64,000 nucleotides of DNA from Adineta ricciae (lineage: Eukaryota > Rotifera > Eurotatoria > Adinetida > Adinetidae), in assembly GCA_905250025.1 (NCBI GenBank), contig CAJNOJ010000080.1, positions 62,001 to 126,000 of the forward strand. The letters run 5' to 3'. Every line of letters begins with the position of its first letter. The stretch's first letter is position 1. This document shows positions 12,168 to 22,200 of this stretch, piece by piece. The position numbers and the translations under genes were made by a program. The notes beneath the pieces were generated by a model, which saw only the letters and a list, made by a program, of their open reading frames with translations, ran no database searches and was not told the origin of the DNA.

Positions 12168-13120
12168 CTATTCTACTGGATTATCTTGAATTTCAGCTGA
12201 CGCTTTTTGGTTTTTACTTAGAATTTGTTTGTATTGTTGTAGATTTTCATCCATCATTAAAGTCTAAACACAACCGACGATCAACAAACACAAAATGATC
12301 AAGAAGAGTTTTTCTTACAAATGCAGCATAATTTTGTAAGAAGTTACTCAAATCTTGGGTGAATTCACTATGATGATTCTAGAATACAACGGGAAAATAG
12401 AAGTAGTACACGCAGCAGATGTGATTCTCACCTTGTTTTCATTATGAGTAACCAATAGTTTGCTCAAAGTTGACATTAGTTTAGGAATTTCTATACAATT
12501 ATCAAAATTGATAGGAAATTACTAAAATACTGGACTTTGTTATACCTTGAAATTGTTCCCCATCGAGTACACGAGCTAATGAATCTATTTCGGAGAGACT
12601 TTTTGTAACTTCACGTATGCGATCTTCGTCTAAACACGAAATTTCGAATGTCAATTCATGTAGTATGAAGAAATGATTACCAGCAAGAATTAATTCTAAT
12701 TTCGTCGCTCGATCAGCCATTAGATGACGTTGAAATTCCGAACTAGTCAAATGATTGATTTCATTCGCTAGAATTGGGGAATCCACTGACTCTATCGTAC
12801 ACTGAAAATGAAAGATATGATTTACCTTTACTTAATACTGATTTCGCATTGTTGTTATTGTTTGCTTGTCGAAGTACCTGTTCGTTCAGATCGTGAATTG
12901 CTTCCGTAATCTATGATGACTTTGTCTTACAAAAGAAAAGGCGGATTTGTACAAGTATTTTACTCGTTTTTTGTCAAATTTATCCGATTTTCCAATGAAG
13001 TTCTCTAAACGTTTCAAACGCCATTCCAAATGGTTTACTCGTTCGATATCTAAATCAAACAAAAGACAAAAAACTTAACTAATAGCAAAAGCGGTTCTAA
13101 CTACCTGATATCGTCGTCAT
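12168..13120 (-). CDS. DCTN3: Probable dynactin subunit 3 (p24)
   Basis: Seven exons: 13105..13120, 12964..13049, about 12832..12910, 12546..about 12791, 12432..12490, 12319..12378, 12168..12263; about 209 aa. Dynactin p24 is an alpha-helical shoulder subunit of the dynein activator. The protein starts with a helical segment (VNHLEWRLKRLENFIG) like the N-terminus of p24, has ATKLELILAGNHFFIL where p24 has a similar helix, and ends with a short polar tail after a helix. Nearly the whole chain is predicted helix and coil. The junction near 12792..12831 is ambiguous: three donor/acceptor pairs keep frame, giving slightly different residues. Similarity is modest, so the name is probable rather than certain. 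Confidence 0.65.
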
Positions 13121-13382
13121 TGTTATGTAATGTACTTTGAATGGAAAATAATTCGAGAATCGACAACTGAATATTCGAATGATCGTCGTTCTTTCAGCCA
13201 ATCCCAGCCGATTTCTAAACCTAATGCATTAATCATTTAGATAGTTCTCATTGGTTAACAAGAACTGATCGACGTGGAGGTCGCCAAACGTGAGGGATCG
13301 TTTTCGATCGATTGTTTGTTTGTTTGTTTCTTTCGCTTAGAATATCTTCCAAAAGTCGCCTATCCAGACATTCCAAATCAGA
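13121..13382. promoter_or_regulatory. Shared head-to-head promoter region of DCTN3 and RPL5
   Basis: 262 bp separate the two start codons, so both core promoters and the RPL5 leader must lie here. No TATA box is evident. Plus-strand GATCGTTTTCGATCG (13297..13311) is a 15-bp palindrome. Function is inferred from position only. Confidence 0.5.
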
Positions 13383-14959
13383 ATGGTGAACATTTTCTTG
13401 TTTTTCATTTCGTTTTCAACATTGTTTCCCTCGTTCTCTCTCTCGTAGGCTTTTGTTAAAGTTGTTAAAAACAAAGCGTACTTTAAAAGATACCAAGTGA
13501 AATCCAAACGTCGACGACGTAAGTACTTGTCGATAATAAAAGCCTTTGGAATATGTTTTGTTCGAATATTCTTAGAGGGAAAAACTGACTTTTATGCTCG
13601 TCATGCTCTAATTCACCAAGATAAAAATAAATATAACACACCGAAATATCGTCTTATCGTTCGAATAACCAATAAAGATATCATATGCCAAGTAAGATTA
13701 GACAAAATTTGCTTCTGCATAGGATGAGTTTTCATCTATTCTGTCATCTCTTCTGAATACGAAGACATGTCGATACTATTTATGCAAAATTCTGATGCAG
13801 ATTTCTTCTTACAAATAGTTGCATTCTTTCCATCTGAAGTTAAACTATTTAGATTGCTTACGCAAGAATCGAAGGCGACTATATCGTCACATCAGCTTAT
13901 GCACATGAATTACCACGTTATGGCGTTAAACTTGGTCTTACCAACTATGCAGCTGCCTATTGTACCGGTTTACTTTTAGCCCGACGAACACTGCAAAAGC
14001 ACAAACTTGACAGTGTCTATAAAGGTACAACTGATATAACAGGTGGTGAATTCGAAAATGAGCCAGTTGAAGGAGAAAAACGTCCATTTCGTTGTTATCT
14101 CGATGTTGGATTAGCCAGAACAACGACTGGTGCCAAAGTTTTCGGTGCACTGAAAGGTGCCGTAGACGGCGGACTCGATATTCCACATAGGTAAGAATCG
14201 TTCATCTTATATCGAGAGAAGAAAATGCAAAACTTGATTTCGCCTTTTCTACGATGACGACTACTCTGTGTAAAAAATGATGAGATGTAAGTTCATCGGA
14301 CTTCATTCCGTGAAGAGTTCCACTTTAATGGACATTTTCGCCCCTTGCTGATTTTACACAAACGATTTTCAATGCATATGATGAATAGTTATTCTTTTCT
14401 GTCATCTCTTCTGATATAGAACTTGACGATCATTTATTTCTGATGCAATTAATCACATATCATTCGAATCTTTCTAATTTAGTACTCGCCGTTTTCCCGG
14501 TTACAATCGCGACGGTAAAAAATTCGACGCCGATGTTCACCGTCAACATATATTTGGTCTACACGTTGCCAACTACATGACATCATTGAAAGAAGAGAAT
14601 CCCGATGCTTATGCCAAACAATTTTCCCGTTTTGTCAAAGCCGGTATTCAACCGAGTTCGGTAAAAGATCTTCAACGATGATTATTTCTTTCGAAAACAA
14701 GATTTTTAGTTTGAGGCTTTGTACAAAGCGGCACATGCAGCTATTCGTGCTGATCCGTCTCCATCTCCACGAAAAGAAAAGAAAGCTGATGCACCAAAAG
14801 CCAAACGGTACTTTTAATATTTTATATTTGATTAAAAATTACTGAAATTTGTCTTTTAGATGGAATAAAGTACGACTTGCTCGATCATCGCGTAGAAATC
14901 GTGTTCAACAACGTAAAACAGCTTTTCTCAAGTCATTACAGAGCGGCAATGCCGAGTAG
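13383..14959 (+). CDS. RPL5: 60S ribosomal protein L5 (uL18)
   Basis: Seven exons: 13383..13385, 13449..13518, 13576..13691, 13853..14190, 14483..14660, 14710..14807, 14860..14959; 300 aa (human 297). It binds 5S rRNA with uL5 in the large subunit and, free, takes part in nucleolar stress signalling. Clear family blocks are [80 protein letters not shown] and the basic C-terminus. The first coding exon holds only the ATG, followed at once by GTGAAC; the next exon starts GCTTTTGTT. Introns 3 and 4 (161 and 292 bp) are longer than the others and carry the snoRNA candidates listed separately. This is the most secure gene in the window. Confidence 0.98.
13714..13801 (+). ncRNA. Candidate box C/D snoRNA 1 in RPL5 intron 3
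   Basis: A terminal stem TCTGCA (13714..13719) / TGCAGA (13796..13801) encloses a C-like box AGGATGA (13721..13727, one mismatch to RTGATGA) and a D box CTGA (13792..13795). An internal D' box CTGA (13753..13756) follows the putative guide TTCTGTCATCTCTT, and ATGTCGA (about 13766..13772) may be C'. It ends 51 nt before the 3' splice site, the usual place for intronic snoRNAs. It shares its guide and D box context with candidate 3. The target is not determined. Confidence 0.6.
14268..14359 (+). ncRNA. Candidate box C/D snoRNA 2 in RPL5 intron 4
   Basis: A perfect 8-bp terminal stem GTGTAAAA (14268..14275) / TTTTACAC (14352..14359) flanks a consensus C box ATGATGA (14277..14283) and D box CTGA (14348..14351). 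The length of 92 nt is typical. TGAAGAG near 14311 could be a C' box. Vertebrate RPL5 introns also host snoRNAs, which supports the reading, but I cannot say this is the same snoRNA. This is the best formed of the three candidates. Confidence 0.75.
14373..14447 (+). ncRNA. Candidate box C/D snoRNA 3 in RPL5 intron 4
   Basis: C box ATGATGA (14378..14384), D' box CTGA (14411..14414), C'-like TGACGA (about 14424..14429) and D box CTGA (14440..14443). The terminal stem is short (TGCA with TGCA, 4 bp). It ends about 35 nt before the 3' splice site. The 18 nt at 14397..14414 are identical to 13739..13756 in candidate 1, so the two look like paralogues with one D' guide. Confidence 0.55.
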
Positions 14960-16184
14960 ACGAAAACATCTATTGTTTAGCCAGATGAAAACGATCAGTT
15001 ATTGTTGTGTTTTGTTAAGAGAATATATTTGTCAATCGTTTGTTCAAATATTCATTTTATTGTCATTAGTGACTGTTAATGAAAAAGAAGAAAATAAAAA
15101 CGAGAAAAAACACACGAAGTGTGATTCGAAATTTCATCTCTCAATCGTCCTCGAGATATCTTTTTCAAAACTTTGTTATCAAGATACACATCATCATAAA
15201 CAGCACCTGTCTGATATCTTCTATGTTGTACTTTAGTTTCACTAAGAAGCCGTTCCTTACGTACGGCACACCTGTTTCAATCATTGTTGACTTTCGTAAT
15301 CTGCGACATACTTTTGTATATTTTCTTTTACGTTAAAAACCAATCGGACATTTCAGAGTGTTTCAATAGACGTTGTCAGCAATGAGTATGATTGATGTAT
15401 TATTCATAATTTAGACATATCAATTGAAAATCATGTACACAGATCATGCAATGAATAAATGAAGGTCACAATTCAGCTCTTTTTCTTTCTTGAATCGAAA
15501 ATCATCCATGGTCATAAACCTCAATGAAGGTTGTAGATCGTCTTGAAAATGTAAAATGTAATATATCTAATGGAACCGGCGAACTAATTCAGCCTTCACA
15601 CGTCAATTTTCTTCCATCAGTGAAAAAGAAACTCTCGACGTTTTCTTTTTAACCATCAATATACTTTCGACGACTGTCTTTGCGATTGAGCTTTTCGGCA
15701 CGCTCTTGCATCATGCTACTATCAATAGGCACTATAATCTATCTAAGTGATCATCGAATAATGTCTATCGTAATAATGAAAAGAGATTGAGCAGAGACGA
15801 ATAATTCTATCATAGCAAATCAAACTTAATATCATTTCCGATTATTACTTTTCATCTGTATTTCAATCAAGAAAATGTTATTCGTCTGTGCAGATCTTCG
15901 GTCGCCCACGCAAAACACTTCGAACTTCCATTGTGCGTTGAATATTTACAATACAACATCATCTTTTTCTTTATTCTTATGACTGATTTCTTTTTCTCAA
16001 TTGCGAATAGAAAGGCGGAAACACATAAGAAAAACAACAATGATCTGATATTGAAAAGGAATATTGAATGTCGAATGACTGGATTATTTATTTCCAAACC
16101 AAAACGATTCCACCATGCTTTTGATTTGTGCACCGTAGCTCTACAAAAAGACAAATTCAACAAGTGATTCTCTACGGAAGAATT
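14960..16184. other. Intergenic region between RPL5 and the FE65-like gene (convergent 3' ends)
   Basis: 1.2 kb between two stop codons. It holds the 3' UTRs of RPL5 and FE65. On the minus strand at about 15652..15717 there is a 21-codon open frame starting MMQERAEKLN with protein-like composition, but no joinable exon was found. No repeat or RNA gene seen. Confidence 0.5.
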
Positions 16185-18380
16185 TCAACAAACTTTTGTT
16201 TGTTCAGTTGGTTGCGCCACCTGTGGATGAGCATCAAGACATTTTTGATAACGTAACTAACGCGAACAAGGTAAAGATCGAATATCGAAGGAAATACTTC
16301 GTGCTTACTTTACACGCCGCTTCGATATCCTTACAAAGTTGAACACATGACGGTTGACAATAGAAAACATGACATTTAAACGAATTATCTGCACAATGAA
16401 TAATAATTCCACAAAAACTAGTCCGAAAAAAAAAGATGTTTCATTATCGAAATGAAAGAATATCTTACTTTGTATCTTGACCAACACCAAGAAATGAAAG
16501 ATATCGAATACGACAATCAAGTAATTGTTCTTTTGCATCCTTGAAAAAAAAACGCTTTTGTCAAGATTATACTTTTTAAAAGACTGACGAACATCATCCG
16601 ATAGAGCAATGAGGGATGTCGGTGAAATATTCACTATAACCGAAATCCATTTATCTTCCGGAACTGTTTGTGAAACTTTTTCAATTGCTGGCCGTAAGAT
16701 ATGCATTCCACCAGGCTTTTCAACATAAATACAGCCTAAATATTTACAAGCTAGATATTTCTTTTGCTCTTCCATTGGCGTCGGAAATGACACTAAAACG
16801 AAATGATGTTTTTGGTTTATAATACAAACGAAATCAATGGATTACCATTTGTTAGATCATTGTCAATTGATTCCGGAAATGTTGTCGGCCTATATGGAGA
16901 AAACGTCCATGAGAAATGCAACAGGCGTTATTTATCTTTACCGTTTCTGTACGGAGATTTCGTCAGGCGAAGATTCTTTCATCGCATTTAGTAAACCACG
17001 TTCGATCATTAAGTTTTTACACACATCACGCAATGTATTAGCAATTATTCTTGCTGATGTATTATCACATCGAAAAACATGACATTTATAGATATTCTTC
17101 GTTCGATCTTTATCTTTGGCGACATAAGCAAAATCTCTAGATGATTTCAAATGAAATATTACATCATGAAAGAATTAGTAGAGAAATCTTGCTCGACAAA
17201 CCTGGAATTTTCTCGTCCGACACCCCAGATTTTAATCGACGGAATCGATTGTTTATGTAAAATAGTCATTTCACTGGGATCAATTAAAAGTATATCGGTT
17301 TTACTGATATCCATATAAAGATCTTTGCCATCACCCCAACGATGAATACAATCATTAATACCACTTGTCAATTCGGATATACATCGATTTACAGCACGAC
17401 TACTTCGATCCGAAGTTAAATCTTCTTCGTTAAGTATAGTCCAACCAAGCGAACGAACGTAGAAACGATGTTGTTCAGAATTGTTATCCAATGTCTTCAT
17501 AAAATCGATAAATAGACGCCAATGATCGCAAGTTAACTTACTTGAATCGACATGTCAGATTCGCTTCTGTACAAAAGAGAATTGATTTCATAACACGTGT
17601 CAGTTGATGGTGATGGGGAAAGTGTTAATGATGGCGATGTTGTAAGTGGTTCAGGTCGATCGCGCGTTACCGTTCCGGTACGCTTATGCCAATAATAAAC
17701 TCCTTGTTCATCTACACAGTCACAGATTTGATAACTTCAATTTCGCGAGGGGAACATCCTAGAAACAATTCTTACCTTCAAATCGTTCCCATCCAAGTGG
17801 AAGATTGATATCGTCCATCTATCAAAACAAATTTCATTTGACTTTTTTTTTCAGAGAAACGACAAGATACAAACAGTAGCTGTTCGCTCCATATAGATAT
17901 TTATTCCACTATCCGTTGATTCCGTCGGCGATGAAAGATTGTCAGTAGGAGTACAATTTCTATTAAAAGACATGAATAATTTCATAAGTGGAAAACGACA
18001 ATCACTTACGAATGAAAATGGCATTCGTTAGTTAAAGGAACTAGAAAAAAAAACAAAAAAATGCTATCAACATCAATGCCTTTCTATTCAGTTAAATCAA
18101 AATCCGAAATTTTTATTTTACCCGAAGCAACAAATAGAGGGTTTTCGAATGTTATCCAATAATTCGTCTTCCGAAGGTTTTTCCAGTAATTTAAATGATT
18201 TGAATACTTCAATCGATACACGTCTAATGATCTATCACAGTGATGATTCGATCGAATTTGAATATCACGAATCATAGCTCATATACTGTTACACCGATGG
18301 AGATTCCTTTGACTCGTTATTCCGATCAGGAAATAAATAAAAACTACTGTTATAATCACCGACTGTTCTTCTCTCCTCTC
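16185..18380 (-). CDS. APBB: FE65-family adaptor (WW and two PTB domains); 5' end unresolved
   Basis: Exons in phase from the 3' end: 16185..16256, 16309..16417, 16469..16539, 16593..16792, 16846..16889, 16942..17136, 17202..17494, 17542..17711, 17776..17818, 17875..17959, 18010..18040. Upstream, 18295..about 18380 and about 18132..18231 look coding, but the start codon and one join are not resolved. FE65 proteins bind the tail of the amyloid precursor protein and relay it to transcription. A WW domain (LPLGWERFEDEQGVYYWH) is followed by PTB1 (FYVRSLGWTILNEEDL, IWGVGREN, DFAYVAKDKD, KCHVFRCD) and PTB2 (ACKYLGCIYVEKPGG, RIRYLSFLGVGQD, KCHVFYCQPS). The last residues RYQKCLDA match the family C-terminus. 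Identity is secure; the N-terminal ~100 residues are tentative. Confidence 0.88.
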
Positions 18381-18444
18381 TCTTTTCCTGCTTATAAAAA
18401 AAAAGAAACGAAAGGAAAGCGGGACAAACAATCTCTTTTTTCTT

Positions 18445-18466
18445 CTCTCTCTCTCTCTCTCTCTCT
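18445..18466. repeat. CT/GA dinucleotide microsatellite
   Basis: Eleven CT units on the plus strand (GA on the minus strand), just upstream of the first FE65-like exons that I can see. The flanking 40 bp are also pyrimidine-rich. Confidence 0.9.
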
Positions 18467-19284
18467 TCCTTCTATGCATAGAAGAACAATTTACGATTAT
18501 TGAGAAGTCAGTATCTCTCATCGTATAGATTCGCTAGGCTCAAGAGTTCAAATTAGCATATGAGTAATAGCAAGATCGAAGAGAAAAACTAAATATATAT
18601 ATTATAAATCAAGTTCTTCTTTTTTGTTCGTCTATTGAGCTTTGCAAATTTGCATACAGAAGTGAAAGCAACGAGGCGAGATTGGCTAGAAGTTGATTGA
18701 AAAACTCGAGGCGTCTTCCCAAGGATAGAGATAATCAACTCCAGGAGAAGAAGAAGAAAAACTTTATTTGATTAGAATCTCGAAAACAACAACATCGTCC
18801 ATATAAGCTAAATAGCTAATCAAGTACTCTTCTTCTAAGATATTTCGAGTGTGATATAAAAAATTTTTCTTTCTTACAATATGCAGATTATCGAAAGAGC
18901 AGGAGAAATCTGATCAACTTTTCTTCATCTTCTACGATGCATGTTTGCGAATTCGCTGCATGACTCCTCGGAGATTTCCTCTTCTTTCACTGCTCATCAT
19001 TATCAATCTTCAGTTATGAAACAGACATGCACTGTTGAAACGAAGAATCAAAATAGGAAATTATTCATCTTACTTTTCTTTGAACAACATTCTTTTTCAT
19101 CGGACAAACTGAATGACAAATGATGGAACCAACAGTTCATCAGATTGAAACGGTGGAGCTACGTTCCATGCGAATAAATGAAATTGACCATAGCGCTCAG
19201 GAATAATTTGTATAAAGTTAAAGTTAAAGACGAGAATTAATTTCAAATATCCTCTTCTTCTCGTTAGTATTATCGACTAGATAA
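18467..19284. other. Intergenic region between the FE65-like gene and RAD17 (divergent)
   Basis: About 0.8 kb that should contain the promoters of both genes and perhaps the missing first exon of the FE65-like gene. I could not identify either. No repeat beyond simple A/T and GA runs. Confidence 0.4.
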
Positions 19285-22200
19285 ATGTCTCGTCGAATTC
19301 CTTCCATTTCTGATCTTAATGTTCAATCTGAACAGCCGATCAAGCGTTTTAAAACATCTCCAAGTTCTCTCGATTCATCACCATACCGAAATATTTTTGA
19401 GCAATTTGATGATGTCTTACCATCACCGACGGTGATAACCAATACTCAAATGAAGATTTCGAAACAATTTGTGCCGAAAGGCTCTTCGCAACATTCGTCA
19501 ACAACGTCGTCCTCGACCGCTCGGTCAATCATGACGAAAACAAAAACGAAATCGAACGATGAACTGTGGTCGAGTCTGTTTCGACCGAAAACTCGACACG
19601 ATCTTGTTGTACATCCGAAAAAGGTTAAAGAATTGCAAGAAATCCTAGAGCGGTCATGTGAAATCGTAAAGAATAATCATAAAGTAAGATCAAAATTCCA
19701 TGCATTCATTGTCATCTAATCAAATTTCATCAGCGACCGGCGAAATTAATACTCATCTCTGGTCCATCCGGTTCAGGAAAATCAACATGCCTACGCATAT
19801 TAGCATCTTCAATGAATATTAATATTATCGAATGGGAAACCAGAACAACATCAAATCTAACGACAACTGTATCCGATGAACAACGAGGTTCGTTAAATAA
19901 TTGAATAGACGTGATCCGATATCTTATTAAGAGAGAAATGGTAGCAGTTGAGTTTTCCTCGCTGAAGTTATTTTGTGTTCGCTTGTACTACACATGTCCT
20001 GAGAGACAGTCTGGACTATGAAAAGTAAATGTAGTTAATCTCGATTAACACAACAATCGGGTCTCGATTTATATTAAATAAGCAGTAACATATGAAAAAT
20101 ATGTTACAAGAAAAAGCAGAGGAGAATTCCCAATGCATTTCAGTTTCGTAATCATACTTGCGAATGGACTGAATTCGATTTGTCCTTAATGATTAGCAAG
20201 TCTTATCGAATAAAGCTCATCAAGTGAAACGTGTGAACTCCAATGTGTCTTTTGTAAAAATCTGAATAGATGAATGATTTGCATAGATGATCGTCAATGG
20301 GCTGACTCTCAGAAACGTTTATTTCGCACGTTTGTATTTCAATCCACTCGTTATCTTTCATCGTCAACGGGTAATTCGAGCAATGGTCTAATCTTTGACG
20401 ACGAAAATGAAGAATCCTTGAAATCTTCATCAACTTCAAATAAACAATTGGTTTTGATTGAGGTAAGTTCATATGTTTATTACTTGAATAGAAACGAAAC
20501 AATTCAAACTACATATTTGTCGATATTAAGAAGAAAAAAAAGAAGAAAAAAATATGTTGTTTAAGTTCATCGAGTGTTGAATTGGCTTAGGCATTCGATG
20601 GCGCGGCATTTTTATTTGAACGGAAGTTGATTGTTGATGGAAGAGGATTCGACAACGATATTGCTTTAGGCATGGGTTTTCCTCGAATAACTCGAACAAC
20701 TCCGGCGATAATGACACCCACAATAAGACCAATGAGTAAACCAACGATAATAGCTGTTGCTTCGGCACCCGATGAATATTCTTCAATGGTTCTCACTCGA
20801 CCGGCTGAGTGCGTCGACATGTACTGTTTCGATCCTTTCAATGAACCAGATTGAGCTTTGAATTGAACTGTAGAGTTGTCCATAAGGGGAAAATCGAAGT
20901 AGAATTGGTCATTGTCAATAGCAGTTTTCAATTTGTTACGAGCTGTGTCTGCAGTGATTTCATCAACAAAGCCAGATGGTGAGCCTGGGCTTGGTGTTCG
21001 TCCAAGAAGAGTGAAAAAGACAGTCACATCGTTACCAACACGTTCATGGTCAACTTCGATTTCACTAATACGTGAAAAGGTAACTTCCGATGCATTGTGG
21101 ATTGCAAAGTACAAGAAGAATTCTAATTCTCGTCGATCTAAATGATTACTATCGACAATGTTACCTCGGTTGAGTTTCATGACGAACATCAAATGTAGAT
21201 ATTCATAACCTAATGATCGATAGCATGTGCTGACATCGAAATCTTGAGGATGTCTTTCATGAGACATTTCGAAGAATTCGTATTCGATATCTTCGCTTCG
21301 AAGACCGACTGTAGATGGTTGACTTGGATTTTCAAATCGATAGAGACTAAGGTATAATGTAGCGGGATAATCAAATCGTGTTCGATTCATGAATCCTGGA
21401 GCAAATGGAGCACGTCGAGACCATGCGTATTCAATATTTGTTGCTATCCAGTTTTCACCTGTTGGTTTACCAGTATCGATGTCAACCATGGGTGGAAAGT
21501 TGTCTATAGATGCTGTTAGGATTGTACATTGAATTGTATTTCCTCGACAAGCTGAAAAAGAATGAAATTCGTATGTTTTTATTTGAATAGTTTTTATTTG
21601 TACCGCGAAATCCGTTGAATTCCCAAACTTTTTCAGGTGGATTGAAGATGAATCGACCTTCGTGTTTAATAAAAAATTCAATGGGATCACGTGTTGGACT
21701 AAAATCTGGCATATCAACCGTTCGATTGATACGACATGAACCAGCGCGACGATCGATCGTATAAGTTAATTGATTGGCATAATCATGAATAACAGAAACG
21801 AAATCTTCTGCGCCAGGTGGATTATAATCGTAACGTAAGCGTCTGGAGCTGCCATCTCGACCAGAATCATAACGTAAATGAAAGCGTTGCCATTCTGAAC
21901 TGCGACTTGTTGAAGCTTCGACTCGAACACTGAAACGATTTGGCCAACCAACACCAACATCTCCAAGTGAAACTAATGCTTGACCTTGGCCACTGCCACA
22001 GAATACACCTTTTGGTGGGGCAAGTTGAGAGCTGGATTCCGCAATGCCTGCTCTGTATGAGATGACATTGTAAAGTTCGTCGACTTCTGCTGCTTGTGTA
22101 CCGTTGGGAAAATCGAATGAACCACTGATTTCGGCTTGAACTGGGTGAGCGAATTCGCCAACAAGACCAGTTGGTGTGTTCACACCTTGTTGAGCAAAAG

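Noticed and set aside
20587-21717. Possible separate gene starting at 21717
   Set aside because: Its first ~55 codons are intron and out-of-frame sequence. The spliced three-exon model keeps phase and gives a signal peptide.
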